Shown: piece after piece, positions 24,211 to 37,118 of the stretch | How the letters are laid out: every line of letters starts with the position of its first letter | Numbering within the stretch: the first letter of the stretch is position 1 | Assembly (NCBI GenBank): GCA_045837725.1 | Contig: JBEWZL010000008.1 | Coordinates: forward strand, 62,001-126,000 | Direction of reading: 5' to 3' | Source of the DNA: Vermamoeba vermiformis | Lineage: Eukaryota; Tubulinea; Echinamoebida | DNA: 64,000 nt | Translations under genes and position numbers: made by a program | Notes under the pieces: generated by a model | Database searches by the model: none | Told to the model about the DNA's origin: nothing | Seen by the model: the letters and a program-made list of their open reading frames with translations, nothing else

Positions 24211-25790
24211 ATGTTCGTGACGCAACTGCTCAAATCTAGTGCCCGTGTGTTGCGCGCACAGAGCAGCACTCGCAGTATAATCTCGAAGACTAGGGCTGTG
24301 CATCACACATCCAGCAATGTACTGGGCGTGACTGCGCGCTCCTTGTCCACCAAGCCCAAAGTGAGTTCAGATCTGCATTGCGCGCACTGCAATAATTCTG
24401 CAATAATATTCGATACGTGCCACTGATTATTATACACCTCTTGCGCACATTCATTGACCTTCATTGTCCCCAGCTGCACATCTACACCACCGACTGCACA
24501 GATCCGCACTGGAACTTGGCCTACGAAGAGCACTTGCTGCGCCACTTCGATGCGAGTCATGCGGAGAATAGGGCACTGTTTATATGGCGCAATGAGCCCA
24601 CTGTCGTGCTCGGCAGATATCAGAACCCTTGGGTCGAGTGCGATCTGCCGCTGGTGGCACAGCTCGGTGCTCATCTCGCGCGCCGAGAGAGTGGTGGTGG
24701 CTGCGTGTATCACGTGAGGGACTTGCCTTATTTGGACATGCCCTGACTGACCAATCGTTGCAGGACCTCGGCAACACGAATTTGACATTCTTCGGCACGC
24801 AGCACAAGCCATTGCCTAATTTGGAAATGATCGTGCGCATGCTGTCGCAACACTTTGGCGTGAGTGCCACCATCACACCGCGCAAAGACTTGGCCGTAAA
24901 TAATCGCAAAGTCTCGGGTAGTGCGTACCGCATCACTGGCGCGCGCTCGTATCACCACTGCACGCTATTAATAGACGCAGATCTGCAAATATTGTGGCGC
25001 GTGTTGCACCCCGATCTACCAGGGCTGATTGACGTACGTGCAGACCACTGATTGACAGGTGTCACTGACCTCTCGCTGCAGACCAAGGCCACGGAGAGTG
25101 TGCGCAGTCACGTGACCAATCTGCGCGAACATCACGTGACACTCACGCACGAGGCACTCACCAGGGCCATGATCAGCACTTTCACTGAAACTTACAGTCC
25201 CGACAGCCCCGATGCCGTGCTGGTACGTGACTTTCCCTCTCAGTATTTGCCTAATTTGGAAATAGAGGACACACGTCACGCGCGCAGATTACGAGCGGAT
25301 TGAAAGTGTCAAAGCGAAGCACACACTGTTCACGGTAAGCAGACTGACAGGTGTCAAACACAGCTCTGACCGCGCTATTTTTAGAGCTGGGACTGGCTGT
25401 TCGGAAACACCCCCGACTTTGTGCTGGCACTCGATCACCAGTTCGCCTTCGGACATTTGGTACTGTCGCGTGACACGTGTCACATCGGTGCTTGGAACTG
25501 ATCTCCATATTTAGACACTGCGTCTGAACTGCAAGAAGGCAATCATTGCGGAAATTGATCTGCAAATTGAGCCCAGTCCACTGACGTCACTTGCCTCCGC
25601 GGAACATCTCGCAGAAATGCAACGACTGCTGTCACGTGACTTGCTTGGCGTGCGGCTATCTCGCAGCGAGATTGAACTCAAATTCGCGCAGCACACACGT
25701 GACGTGAATGCGAGTGCGTACTGCTTCGAGCTGATTGATTTCTATAATTGGCTATTGACGCGCGTACCGACCTCCGAGAGTGCGGAATAA
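24211..25790 (+). CDS. LIPT1: Mitochondrial lipoyltransferase/lipoate-protein ligase (LIPT1/LplA family)
   Basis: Transfers lipoyl groups to 2-oxoacid dehydrogenase E2 or glycine-cleavage H proteins. Exon 1 (24211-24360) encodes a Ser/Arg-rich leader without acidic residues (MFVTQLLKSSARVLRAQSS), a mitochondrial presequence. Exon 2 starts at 24474: WNLAYEEHLL, WRNEPTVVLGRYQNP, RRESGGGCVYH. After an intron carrying CCTTATTTGG at 24726-24735 follow DLGNTNLTFFG, KVSGSAYRITGARSYHHCTLL and, downstream, SWDWLFGNTPDF. All are family hallmarks. One later intron ends in CTATTTTTAG (25375-25384). The joint near 25,225-25,290 was not settled to the base. Stop 25788-25790. Upstream of RecQ on the same strand. 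Confidence 0.9.
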
Positions 25791-26032
25791 CTCTTTATTT
25801 GTACATAAACCTTGCGATGTTGTAGTGACGCCTATTGTATTGTGTTCGCACCACGTGATCAGCGAATGATCTCTGACCAGTGCCACTGATCGGAGTGCTG
25901 TGCCAATCTTTGCAGTAATTCGCGCCTCATTTTCTGTTCAATTTTCATTTTTTTTCAACACTCAACAGTGAAGTCACCGCTCAATGAACATGAGCACGAG
26001 TGTATGATATATATTTATAGAGCCCTGCTATT

Positions 26033-29000
26033 ATGTTCTCGCGCCTCATTGGTCAGTTGCCCGCACAGCTGCGTCAGATCCGACTCACCCCAGTGCTACG
26101 CGTCAGTGCCGTGCCCGCACTGCGTCACGCGAGCAAAAAACCACCGCGCAGCACGAGCAGAAATATTCAGAAATTATTAGAGGAAAAACGCGAGCGAGGT
26201 ATTGTAGTGGACGTACTGCGGCCTATGCTGCATATATTAATTGCAATTATGTGAATAATAATGATGAATAATTATGGGATAATCATGCGAGTCATGTTAC
26301 CCTCCTAATCACTATCACCCACAGGCAAACAAATGGTGGCAGATCTGACGCAGCGCGGAGTCATCAAAACAGGTGCCGCATTGACAGATGTCATTCACGC
26401 GCCTGCAGCACCTGTGCGCGGTAGCAAATTAAAAGCACGTGATACTCTTAAAAAGGAAACTCCCAAGCCTGAGCCACAGGACGCAGCTAAAAATAGCGCG
26501 CCAATCACTGACGAGCACGCTGCCCTGATCGATCACGCGGAACAATTGCCCATGCCCGAAGAGGTGCCACTGCCCGATCATTCACTGAATCAGCTGCAGT
26601 CACGTGTCGCAGAATTCATTTCGCAGCGCTATCGCCAGTATCCATTGCCATTTACGGCAAAAGAGCTCAAAAGAATTCCGCGCACGATTCTCAAGCCCGC
26701 CACGCACGCAGGTCAGTGAAATCTCCGCGCGAGATTTAATCTCCTCTGACTGTTGTTTTTCGCAGAATTTCTCGCGCAGTGGAGCCAGGGCTTTGCTTGG
26801 GACGAGCACGTGACTCAACTCAACACGCAGGTTAGTTGCCTAATTTGGCACTATATCACGTGACACTGATCGCGTTGCAGGTGTTCCACAATGCTATTTT
26901 TAGACCCTATCAGCGCGAGGCAGTCAACATTGTACTCGCGAGATTGAATCTCCTCTGTTGTCTGCCAACGGGCGGCGGAAAATCTCTGGTATATCAGCTC
27001 CCTGGACTGGTGGCACGCGGCACTACCATTGTAATTTCTCCGCTGCTGGCCCTCATTCACGATCAGACCTCGCAACTTACCAAAAAAGGAATATCAGTGC
27101 GTGCTATCACCAGTCAAGTGCCAGCCAATGAAATTTCTGCAATATATCGCGGTATACCACGTGACTTGCGCATTGCTCTCAGCGGACTAATTTCATTTAC
27201 CAAATTTAGAAATGTCCAAGCCTGATTTTGACGTCAAATTCCTGTACGTGACACCTGAGAGAATTGCGCAAAGTGAACGAGTACGTAGAGTTACCAAATA
27301 AGGCAATAACTGACGCACGTAGTTCATGGAAGCGCTGCAGTCACTGCACAGGCACGGAAATTTGCGGAGTATTGCCGTGGATGAAGCGCACTGCATCAGC
27401 GAATGGGGCCACGATTTCAGACCTGACTACCGCGTAATTGCCTTATTTAGTCATAGTGGCCAAATTAGTACTGACGAGGTTGTAGCGACTCTCCATACTG
27501 CGGCAAACATTCCCCGAAGTGCCAGTCATTGCTGTCACTGGTACGCGACTCGTTCATGAACGACTGTGCCGCTGACATTTCCTAATTAGGCACTTGCACA
27601 CCAACAGTGCGCGACGACATTATCAGTCAACTGCAGCTCGGAGACACCTCCGCGGTGATTCAGACCAGCTTCAATCGACCCAACATTTGGTGCGTTCAGT
27701 GAACCAATGCTCACATTGCCTAATTAGTACATTACAGGCTGGAGGTGCGTCCCAAGGGCGATGACGTGCGGTACGAGGTGTACAAGTATATTTGCAGCAA
27801 CAATCTCGAACAGCAGTGCGGCATCGTGTACTGTCTCACCTGCAAAGATGCCGAGAACACGGCAGAATATTTGCAGAAGTGCGGACTAAAAGCGGAATAT
27901 TATCACGGAGGTCTGACGAGTGCGCGCCGTCACGTGGTGCAACAACAGTGGATGGCGAATGAGTGTCACGTGATGTGCACTACTGTCGCCTTCGGACTCG
28001 GCATAGACAAGGTAATGACACGTGTCACTCTGGTGGCACCTGGCACTGACGCATATCCCAGCACGACGTGCGCTATGTGGTGCACAGTACCATGCCGCTC
28101 AGTCTCGAGGCCTATTACCAGCAAGTCGGTCGTGCAGGACGTGATCACGTGCTCGCCTGGGCCGTGCTGTTCTATCGCGCACGTGACAGACTGCGCATCG
28201 ATCACGTGATCTCTGCCAACAACGCTGCACGGCCCGTCATGCCCACTGCACCGCCACGTGCCAGTCAAGACGATGAAGAGCACGTGATTTCAGGTACGGC
28301 AAGGTCTGATGTGGTTCAGTGAACGGCACTCACGGTGCTATTTTTAGCCGAGGACGCAGATGTGAGTTACGAGGACACGACCGTTGATTACAACGTCAAG
28401 GTGAGTGCGGAACAATAGGGGTGCTAAATATAGTCGCTGACCTTCATTGCAGGCGGCTAAAGCGGAAAAACTCGATGACATGGAGAAATTTTGCCAAAAC
28501 AGCAGCTCGTGTCGCCGTCAAATGCTGCTGAGCTATTTTGGGGAGCAGTTCAGCGCGCACCAGTGCAACGACAACTGCGACGTGTGCGCGCACGTGACGA
28601 GCATGGGCGATGAGGCACGTGCTCGACTGCACTCGCGCAAACGATTCACTTTTGCCTCGAAAACGAAGCGCAAAATCTTTGCAAAGAATAGCGCGCAGAG
28701 TGGCAAAGAATTCGAGCTGATCGATGAGAATGATCCGCAATTCAAAGAAAAGCAACGGTTGATTGCCGCCAAGGGTGCGGAGATTGCCGAAGAAGAAGGT
28801 AAAAATAGCACTTTCCTTATTTGGTCACTGATCTCCGCTCAGAACTGGCGCGCAAGAAGAGAGAAGCTGAATTCAAAGAAAATATGCGTCAGAAATTCGA
28901 AGAAAAACGACAACGCCTTGCCGCACGACGATTGACACGTGTCAAACGAGCACCTCGCAAAGAGACGCCAGATGTCGAGGAGACAGAGGACGAGCCACGT

Positions 29001-29295
29001 GCTGTACCGCGCAAACCTGTGCGTTCAGTGAAATTGCTGTCAAAGGTAGGCACGAAGAAATATTTGCAAAGATTAACTGCCGGAACAGGACCCGACGGTG
29101 ATTAAACTGCACGAGATTTGTTCGGAGATTGCATCGAGTCGTGGCGTGTCAGTGGCACGTGTCTTGAGCGAGACTGCAATGAGAAACATTGCCAAAAATA
29201 GACCCAAAACATTCAGTGAATTGAGTGCCATCACAGGCAAGCAGAAAGCAGTGCTGCTGTCACACAAAATATTGCGCTTGTTCAAAGACGATTGA
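26033..29295 (+). CDS. RecQ-family DNA helicase with HRDC domain and presequence-like N-terminus
   Basis: ATP-dependent 3'-5' DNA helicase of about 900 residues in roughly ten exons. Motifs in order: FRPYQREAV, Walker [54 protein letters not shown], and QQVGRAGRD. An RQC zinc module follows (C-x6-C, then C-x3-CDVC around 28,490-28,580) and a C-terminal HRDC-like helical domain ([12 protein letters not shown]). A Pro/Glu-rich insert split by an intron with acceptor CTATTTTTAG (28338-28347) lies between helicase and zinc parts. The first 37 residues ([20 protein letters not shown]) are rich in Arg, Leu and Gln, have no acids, and look like a mitochondrial targeting peptide. Start is the first ATG; stop 29293-29295. 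Confidence 0.92.
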
Positions 29296-29372
29296 TCTGC
29301 TTATTGAACGGTTGATTTACTGTCAACTGTCAGCTGTAATTAGACAAAACAAGTAATGTACATAAAAGGAAA

Positions 29373-31098
29373 TTAATTTCGCTTCGGAGGGGCTCCGAAC
29401 ATTTTTGGAGGCGCGCCTTTAGGTCCAGTACCGGGCGGAACACCAACCTATTTTTAGCACTGTGAGTACTCAGCACGCACTTTGACACGTGTCACACACT
29501 GACCTTGACATTCGGACCACTCTGCGTGCGATTGAATGGCAGCGGAGATTTCGGCTGCGCAGTGTTCACGATGGATGTCGCGAGACCCATGGCACTGAGC
29601 GCACTGGGATTCGATCCAGAGCCCGTGTTGACACGCACGTGACCTGCGGGGGGTGTGGCGTGTGTGACAGCACTAGTGGCACGTGGCGGCGTGGGCTGAT
29701 CGGCGACAGTAAAGTGCGCGAAGGAACCGAGATCGAGCACGTGTACGTCATTCACTGAACGGGGTTAGTGCTGATTACCTTATATGCGGTTCACTTACCA
29801 GCCAATTTGCTGTCAAATCCACCAATCACAATCAGCCGCTGATCGACGAGCACTGCACTGTGATAGCCACGTGGATCAGGCGCCTGACCAGCCACACTCG
29901 CGGTCTTGATCACCCAGCGGAATTTCTTGGTGGCAAGTGTCGCGGGGGTGAGCAGGGCCTGACGCAGCTCTTCGTCGCACATGAGCAGCCACAACTCGCT
30001 GTGATTGGTCAGTGCAGTTCACTCGATGACACGTGTCACTCACCTGTCGTAGGACTTGCTGTTGTGACCTGCAAACAACACCAACCAGGGCCCCATCATC
30101 GTCAAAGTGTGCGCAAATCTCGGGCCAGGGTTCTCAATTTGCAGCTTGTGCCACGTGCTCGTCTGCGTGTCAAACACCCACGTGTCATTGTAGCAGACCT
30201 TGCCGTCACTGCCGCCAGAGATGAACAGGAACCGTTCACTGAACACGCACCCTGCTTGATAGCCGCGACCACCGGGCAGGGCGGTGCCTTGCGGTCTAAT
30301 TTTAGACCACGTCATGGATTCGGTATCCAGCACGTGCAGGTCATTGCGCGCTGTGCTGCCATCACCACCGCCAAATAAGTACATCATCTTGCCGATCTGT
30401 CGCACGTGTCAGTCCTCAATTTCCTAATTAGGCAAGTTACTCACCGCTTCACACGTGTGCGCGCGTCGTTTGCCGGGCAGTTCACCCTTGGCGTCTATTT
30501 TAGTCCATTCGAGAGTGTCTGGTGCTGGTCAGTCACGTGATTGTAAATAGTTGCAAACACTCACTGATATTGAGCACGTGCATGTCATCGTAGTACGCGG
30601 TTTGTTCGTCACCGCCGCCGTAGTAGAAGATGCGATCGCCGATCAGTACAGAACTCGCAGAACTGCGCGCACTGGGCAGTTGACCCTGTTGAAATATAGG
30701 CATTATAATTCAATACATGCACAAATATAGCAGGTGTATATAGCCCTCTGAGGCCGAGGTCAAACACATTTCACCACATCTCCACCTGCTGGAATAACGG
30801 CTCTAATAATTACCTGCGTGCGAGATATTCTCCAGGTAAATGTTTCTGCATAATAATGTAATTAATAACGCTATTTGAAGCATTCAATTTTAATTTTCAA
30901 TTCCAGATGTCATGTCCTGTCATTAAAAAAATCTTGCTTCGTACCGGTGTCAAAGATATATAAATTGTGAAAATAAGGCTGATTCGGTGATCCTCGTCCT
31001 CCAAATACAAAGATTTTGTTGCCCACGCGTGTCGTGGTTGCTGATCGCAGGCCATGATGCGGCATCTCGCCCGACACTTCAGCGCGCGACCAATTCAT
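29373..31098 (-). CDS. Kelch-repeat beta-propeller protein
   Basis: Soluble kelch propeller of about 480 residues. Repeats include KIFVFGGRGSP (exon 1), MMYLFGGGDGS, FLFISGGSDGKVCYNDTWVF, and RLIVIGGFDSKLAG. The C-terminal tail is Pro/Gly-rich and basic (PPGTGPKGAPPKMFGAPPKR). Several short introns hold CCTAATTAGG, CTATTTTTAG and TGACACGTGTCA words. Start ATG at 31096-31098; stop 29373-29375. Converges with RecQ at 77 bases. No catalytic domain, BTB or F-box seen, so it is probably an interaction module. Confidence 0.85.
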
Positions 31099-31457
31099 GG
31101 CTTAATAACGATTAATATGAGTGTTGCACTTGAATTGGCTAACAGTTACTGATAACAAACTGTTTTCTCCCAAATCACGAACATTCTGTCAGACACATGT
31201 CAATTTTAATGAGCTTATCAAGGAGCTTGCACAGTATGGCTATAATACTAACAAGTCATGTATATCACGATTACTGAAACTTTGGCGTTGGAGCGTTAAG
31301 AAGATTAGTCCCCTACAGCACGCGTACTGTACCACGTAACCTCCAAGGAATAACTATCACCAATGCATGTGACAGCTGCTCTCGTTACAATTACACGCAC
31401 AATGCTCGAGGAATTCGCAGCCATTTACTAGTATGTATATATTCACAAAATTGTTGC
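31099..31457. other. Spacer between kelch and CLC genes
   Basis: 359 bases between two minus-strand genes. It contains the kelch 5' flank and CLC 3' flank. One 72-codon plus-strand frame here lacks similarity and splice context. No repeats or RNA genes recognised. Confidence 0.4.
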
Positions 31458-34325
31458 TTAGTGGCCGTGTCTGTGACCTCCAAGTTTGTCCTCCTAAAAA
31501 AGTACGTTAAAGGACTGCAATCATCATCAGTGAAATTTCATACCACGTGCGTCAAATCTCGCCGCGTGATCATGCCCACGACCCTGTTGTGCTGATCGAC
31601 CACCACGAGGTGTCGCAGTCCCATGGTGCGGAACAATTGAAAGACACGTGACAGTGACGAGCCCTGCTGGATGACAAACGGCGCCTGATTGATGTCTGCA
31701 CGTGATTGGTCAGAACTTGCGACTAAATATAGCAGCAGTACGTACAAGGCGTGAGGTCCAAATATTGCGCCAATTCATCGTGCGCGAGTGACACGGAGGT
31801 GATGGGCGGGTAGCGCGGATAGTCCTCCGAGAAGTCGAGCAGCGTGACGGGCTGGTAGTAGCTCTTGGTGCCACTCGGACTGCGCTGAAAGGCCTTGTGT
31901 CCTAATAAGGTAATCAGCTGACTGCGCAGTATCAGCCCCGCAAAGGTGCCGTCATCGTGCACGACAGGGAAGCCATTGTGGTGCGTGTGGTGCAGCACGT
32001 GATGGAGGTGCGCGACTTGTTCCACGCGACTGAACTGCGTCACTGGCCGCGCCATCACATCGGAGGCGCGGAACTTGCGCATAAAGTGCGGTGGCTCCCA
32101 GTGCAACAGCGGGATTTGTTTCACTGAACGCGGTGAGTCAGTGCGCATAGCCTAATTAGGACACGTACCTTCGATGGCAATGTCGTAGAGGCCTTCATTG
32201 AACCAGTCACCCGTCCACTTGGCCACCATCAGCGTGATCATGATCGGCAGACCGTACGTCGTGTCATTCGTCGCTTCGATCAGAATCACCGTCAGTGCGA
32301 TGGTCATGCGCGTCACTCCACCTAAAAAGGAAGCTGCACCAATTAAGGCAAATGTGCCCGGATTGATGCGCCAGGCCGAGCCAATGTTGTTGAGCAGTTG
32401 ACCGACGAGTCTGCCGTACGAGGCACCAGTGAGAATGGCGGGCACGAACACCCCGACCGGCGCAGCAATGCCCTGCGTCCAACAGAAGAGTGCAAAGTAG
32501 ATGCACGTGAACACCGCGAGCGTGCTGAAGCTGAACTCGCCCTCGTTGTGCAGCAGCTGTTTGATCGCGAGTTCTTGCGTCGTGAAGAACACTGTCGCCA
32601 TGTCGTTGTAGTAGCCCTGGTAGAGGGTCAGCACTGAGCGGTCTTTGCAACTATTTAGTGCAATACTTACATTCGGACAGAAGAATTGAAAGTGATTGAT
32701 CTCCGAGCCTTCATTCGGTCCCAGATCAGTGCCGCGCAATCGACTGTGTGACACGTGTCAATCACTGAACTGCATTCGCGTGATGGAGGACTTACCGACA
32801 GGCGTGTACAAAATAGGACAAGTTGAAGGAGAAGACGCTGACCACAAAAGCTAATAATAGTGCCTCAAAGAACTTGAGGAACTTGTTTTGCAGATATTTC
32901 ATGCGGAACAATGTGAGCTTGAGAATCACGTGATTGTACAGTGCGCCCAACAGTCCGCCAATCACACCCATCAAGATGAAGAACGGAAAGTGCACGATGG
33001 AGTAGCCGTGATCGACTTGATTGCTGAACGTGCCAAAGTTGACGAGACCGGGCTGTGACAGCGCACCCCACTTGTTGTAGGTGGCCCCCGAGGACAGGAA
33101 GTTGAAGGTGAAGGTCGACACCAGCGAGGTGAAGAATATTCGCCACGTGAGCGGTTGATTCCAGAACGAGGCACCCTCTTCCAGGGCAAACAACACGCCA
33201 CCAATCGGAGCTCCGAATGCTGCGGCCACACCTGCTGCTGCACCACCACTCACAAAGTCGCGCTTCTCGCTGTCACGTGCTGGTCAGTACTGGCACTCGT
33301 TTGACACGTGTCACTCACCGATCATTGCGGAAATACTGCACGAGATGCGTGTCCAATGTCTTGAATGTGGTGGACTTGCCCTGCGAGAGACCTGCAGCCA
33401 CTATAGCGCCCTGTTGAGCACGTGTCAGCACGCACCAGACATGACCAAATTAGGCAATTACCGTGTGAATCATCGGCCCCTCTTGTCCTGCAGGTATGCC
33501 ACTTGCCACAGTGAGCAGCGTGCCAAAGACTTTGCAGAGCAGTGTCTTGAAGCGAATGATGTGCGGCACTTTGATGCCGTTCAAATAGCTCTAGTCACGT
33601 GTGCGATGAGTGTCGAGTAGCGCTATATACAACACTGTGCGTACCTTGATCTCGGGTATACCGGACCCCCCTGCTGCGGGTTCAATGAACACGATCAGAA
33701 ATGACGCGACACCGACCAGCACGAGATTGAAGCCGAGGTAGATGAGAAATGGATTCCAATAGCAGTCATTGCAGTCGATATTCAGCTGATTGGCCAGATA
33801 AAATTTGAGATATGCGGTGGATCTGATGCCTGTGTCCACTGCCCACGCCACACTACCTACGAGCACTGCAATCACAAAGTTCATGCCCCACCGTGCCAGA
33901 TCTCGATTGCGAAAGAACTATTGTCGTATTAATATGAATGTACTACCTAATGAACAGCACTAGGGGCTCTGAATACTTACTCGACTCGTTTTTGCTTGGA
34001 TTTCCTTTTGATACAAATCATTCTCGACAATATCGTAGTCTAAGCTCTATAATAGCACAGAATGATTATGAATCACGATATTGGTTATTACAATAACGAT
34101 ATTATGCCACACAATATTCCGAATTATTTTATTATTAATTTTCGGATCTGAGAGTGGCAATGTAACCGCTCGATCGAATTTGTATGCATATATAATTACC
34201 TCGTATTTAGTTTTCGTAATGCCCACTTCTTTTTTTAACTCCTTCATCGCCTCTCGCGATCGCGACATGGATCGCTGACGAGTCCGCCGTGTGGGCACAG
34301 TAATCTGAGTATCCCCGTTCATCAT
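31458..34325 (-). CDS. CLCN7: CLC-6/7-type endolysosomal chloride/proton antiporter
   Basis: Two-Cl-/H+ exchanger of late endosomes and lysosomes. Landmarks in order: short basic N-terminus, [38 protein letters not shown] with the gating Glu (family form GKEGP), [29 protein letters not shown] carrying the proton-pathway Glu, [16 protein letters not shown], and two C-terminal CBS domains ([31 protein letters not shown]). LRHLVVVD and [14 protein letters not shown] context fit CLC-7. Both gating and proton glutamates argue for an exchanger, not a channel. The last exon ends [10 protein letters not shown]. Start ATG 34323-34325; stop 31458-31460. Divergent from PI4KB. Confidence 0.93.
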
Positions 34326-34526
34326 GATATACTTGCAGCACTATAATGCATCTATATATATATATATACACTTCGAATCAGACGCGCTGTGCTTGCTCTT
34401 CGGTCTGAATGAATTTTTCACAGTAATTTTCACAACTTGTTTATTTCACGCAAACATGTCGCAATAATCGCGCATATTTCATATTAATATCCGCCTATAT
34501 ATTTTGTATATATATGTACTTATCCC
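34326..34526. promoter_or_regulatory. Divergent promoter, CLC-7 / PI4KB, with TA repeat
   Basis: 201 bases between opposed start codons. A short TA microsatellite lies at about 34,352-34,371 and AT-rich sequence follows. The promoter role is inferred from position; the TA tract could serve as an AT-rich core. Confidence 0.45.
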
Positions 34527-36913
34527 ATGGCAGAATCGAATTCTCTATCGACAAATACCAGCGAACATCGTCGGAACACATCCGGCATTAATTTGGGCAG
34601 TCTACTGCGGTTATTTAAGAGCAGCTACTTTGACGCGTGGATGGGCGTGTCATATTTGTTCAGATACGCCTCGTCTGGCGTGCAGGATTACTTGGTCAAT
34701 CAGCTCTATTCACTGCCTGTAGATCAGATCGAGTTTTATCTAACGCAATTATGGTAAATGTCGTGCATTTAATTCATATTTAATTACTATAATTATAATT
34801 AATGAATAAAATTGTGATGAAAATTAAAAATTTCGTTTTTCGGGATCAGAACTTTGAATTTATTTTAAACATAATTTGAATGACAAATAGCCGAACAATC
34901 ATCCATACAATATCGTCATTGACATGTTGTTTATTGTAATCATGGCTATTATCGTATTTTATTTCAATTACATTTCTGCCAAGCTTGATATTAACCGGTT
35001 CTGTTACTATATTTAGCTACATGTTGGTGCGCAATCACGTGACGAGCAAGACACTCGAGCGCTTTGTCATCGATCAGTGCTGCAAATCACTGCACCTGGC
35101 CCTCAAAGTCTGTTGGCAGCTGTTGAGTTGGCACGACGAGCTGGATGTGGCTGTCACTACGCGCGCACGTGACTTGTACGAACTGTGCGAGACAGCTGCT
35201 GTCAACGGCACACGTGACCAGGCCCTGCTGAACATCACGGACGAAGAGTCACGTGATCAGGCCCTGACAGAACTGGCCCTGGTCAAGGCTGATCGCTGCG
35301 AATTCTTTTACGGCGAATTGACCCTGATCGAGGCACTTACCGAATTAGGACAAGACTTGCGACTGACACCTGTCGACGGTCGACTGGCACAACTGCGCCT
35401 CAAATTAGAAGCACTGAATGCCAAGCTGTTCAACTACGAGTCACGTGACGGCAAGTGTGTCGGGCAGTACGTGCCACTCAACACCGCACTCGAACTGCAT
35501 CACGTGATTTTGAGATTTGTGGCCGATGAGGCTGTCGTGCTCAACTCACGTGATCGCGCGCCTTATTTGGTATACATTGAAGTGCTGCAGTCCGAGTCAG
35601 TCAAGTGCGGTGACCCCAATTTGTTCCGCGTGGGCGAGCAGTACATGACAGCACTGCGGAACAATGCGCTGTGGGACGACAGTGTGACAGCAGAGGACAC
35701 CGTGCCGACCATCGACAGCATTGTTTTTCCGTCTGAAACTCCGCGCCCACGTGATCAGCCGAGCGAGGACAAGTCACGTGATTTGCAGAACAGACACGTG
35801 AAGGAAATTCCCGAAGAATTGAAGCGTCAGTTAGAGAGCGCGCTCAAAGAAGAAAAAGAGCACCCCGAGCTCGCAGCAGGGGACGGACCACTCTCGGGCG
35901 GGCCTGGCGCGCTGACCAACATTGCGCACATCGACACACCGCTCGTCAGATCGGAGTTATTCAAAGATCGCACGGAGCGGATCCGAAAGAAATCTCCGTA
36001 CGGTCACTTGCCAGGCTGGGGTAAGCGACAAGCAGCTGTTTGACACTGATCACGTGACTCATCATTTGCAGGTCTCAAGTCGATGATCGTCAAGGTCGGT
36101 GATGACTGTCGCCAGGAATATTTAGCTTTGCAGCTGATTGGTGTATTCCACTACATCTTCACACAAGCAGGATTGCCTAATTGGGTGTTGCCGTACAAGA
36201 TTCTGATTCTCAACGACAACAGCTGTCTCATTGAGACCATTCTCGATGCAGCGTCCATTCACCAAATTAAGAAGGCCAATAATTGCATCAGTTTGTCGCA
36301 ACTCTTCGTCAAGGTAAGTGCTAAAAATAGCTCCGATCACGTGCGCGACTGACAGCCCATGCAGCGCTACGGACCAGCGAACAGTGCGCGCCACAGCGAG
36401 GCAGTGAAGCAGTTCATGCACAGCTTGGCCGGCTATTCCATCGTGTGCTACTTGCTGCAGATCAAAGACCGCCACAACGGCAACATTATGCTCGACGAGG
36501 AGGGGCATCTGATCCACATTGACTACGGATTCATGTTGTGGAACTCACCCGGGGGGCTCAACTTTGAGTCCGCGCCGTTCAAGCTGAGTCGCGAGTACAT
36601 TGATCTGATGGGCGGGGCGGACAGTGCCACCTTCTCCTACTTCAAGTCCATATTCGTCAAAGGCTTCCTCGAGGTGCGCAAACATCAAGAGCGCATCGTC
36701 ACCCTGGTCGAGATTATGTTGCCTGGCTCGCGACTGCCGTGCTTGCAAGCTGGTCAGCCCGTGATTGACGCCCTCAAAGAGCGCTTTGCCATGAGTCTCA
36801 CCGAGACTGAGTGCATTGCGCATGCAGAGTCGCTCGTGACTAGATCTCTCGACACGTGGCGCACACGACAGTACGACAAGTTCCAGTACATGAGCAACGG
36901 CATCTTGTATTAA
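34527..36913 (+). CDS. PI4KB: Phosphatidylinositol 4-kinase beta (Pik1/PI4KB)
   Basis: Makes PI4P, mainly at the Golgi. Exons 34527-34753, 35017-36020, 36072-36313 and about 36365-36913 join in frame to about 670 residues, shorter than human PI4KB. The N-terminal helical repeat region reads LLRLFKSSYFDAWMG and IEFYLTQL. The kinase domain has SLKSMIVKVGDDCRQE (Lys and P-loop), ILNDNSCLIETI, catalytic loop KDRHNGNIML, activation start HIDYGFM (DYG in place of DFG), and the C-terminal YDKFQYMSNGI typical of PI4KB. Exon 2 carries ten CACGTG words in 1 kb, in the less conserved central region. A CTAAAAATAG word lies in intron 3. Works with Rab GTPases in Golgi traffic. Confidence 0.94.
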
Positions 36914-37118
36914 TAATAGCTCACCATCACCTCCTTGTACAAAGTAAAGCGACAGTTCAACCCATACAATTGATAGAAGCACTCGACATAGTGCTGAGGG
37001 GATGCTAGCATGAAACGCTTACTAATTTAAGGCCCGCACGACGTGCCAACGGTTTTTTTAGTGAAATTGTCAAACAACAATACAGATCAGAACAACCTAA
37101 CACTACGGATATTGAACT

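Noticed and set aside
31121-31339. 72-codon plus-strand frame between kelch and CLC genes
   Set aside because: No similarity, no neighbouring exons and no splice signals supporting it.
1144-32624. Calling TCTACCAGGGC a CTCF site
   Set aside because: Only a partial core match, and CTCF is a bilaterian protein; no matching factor is seen here.
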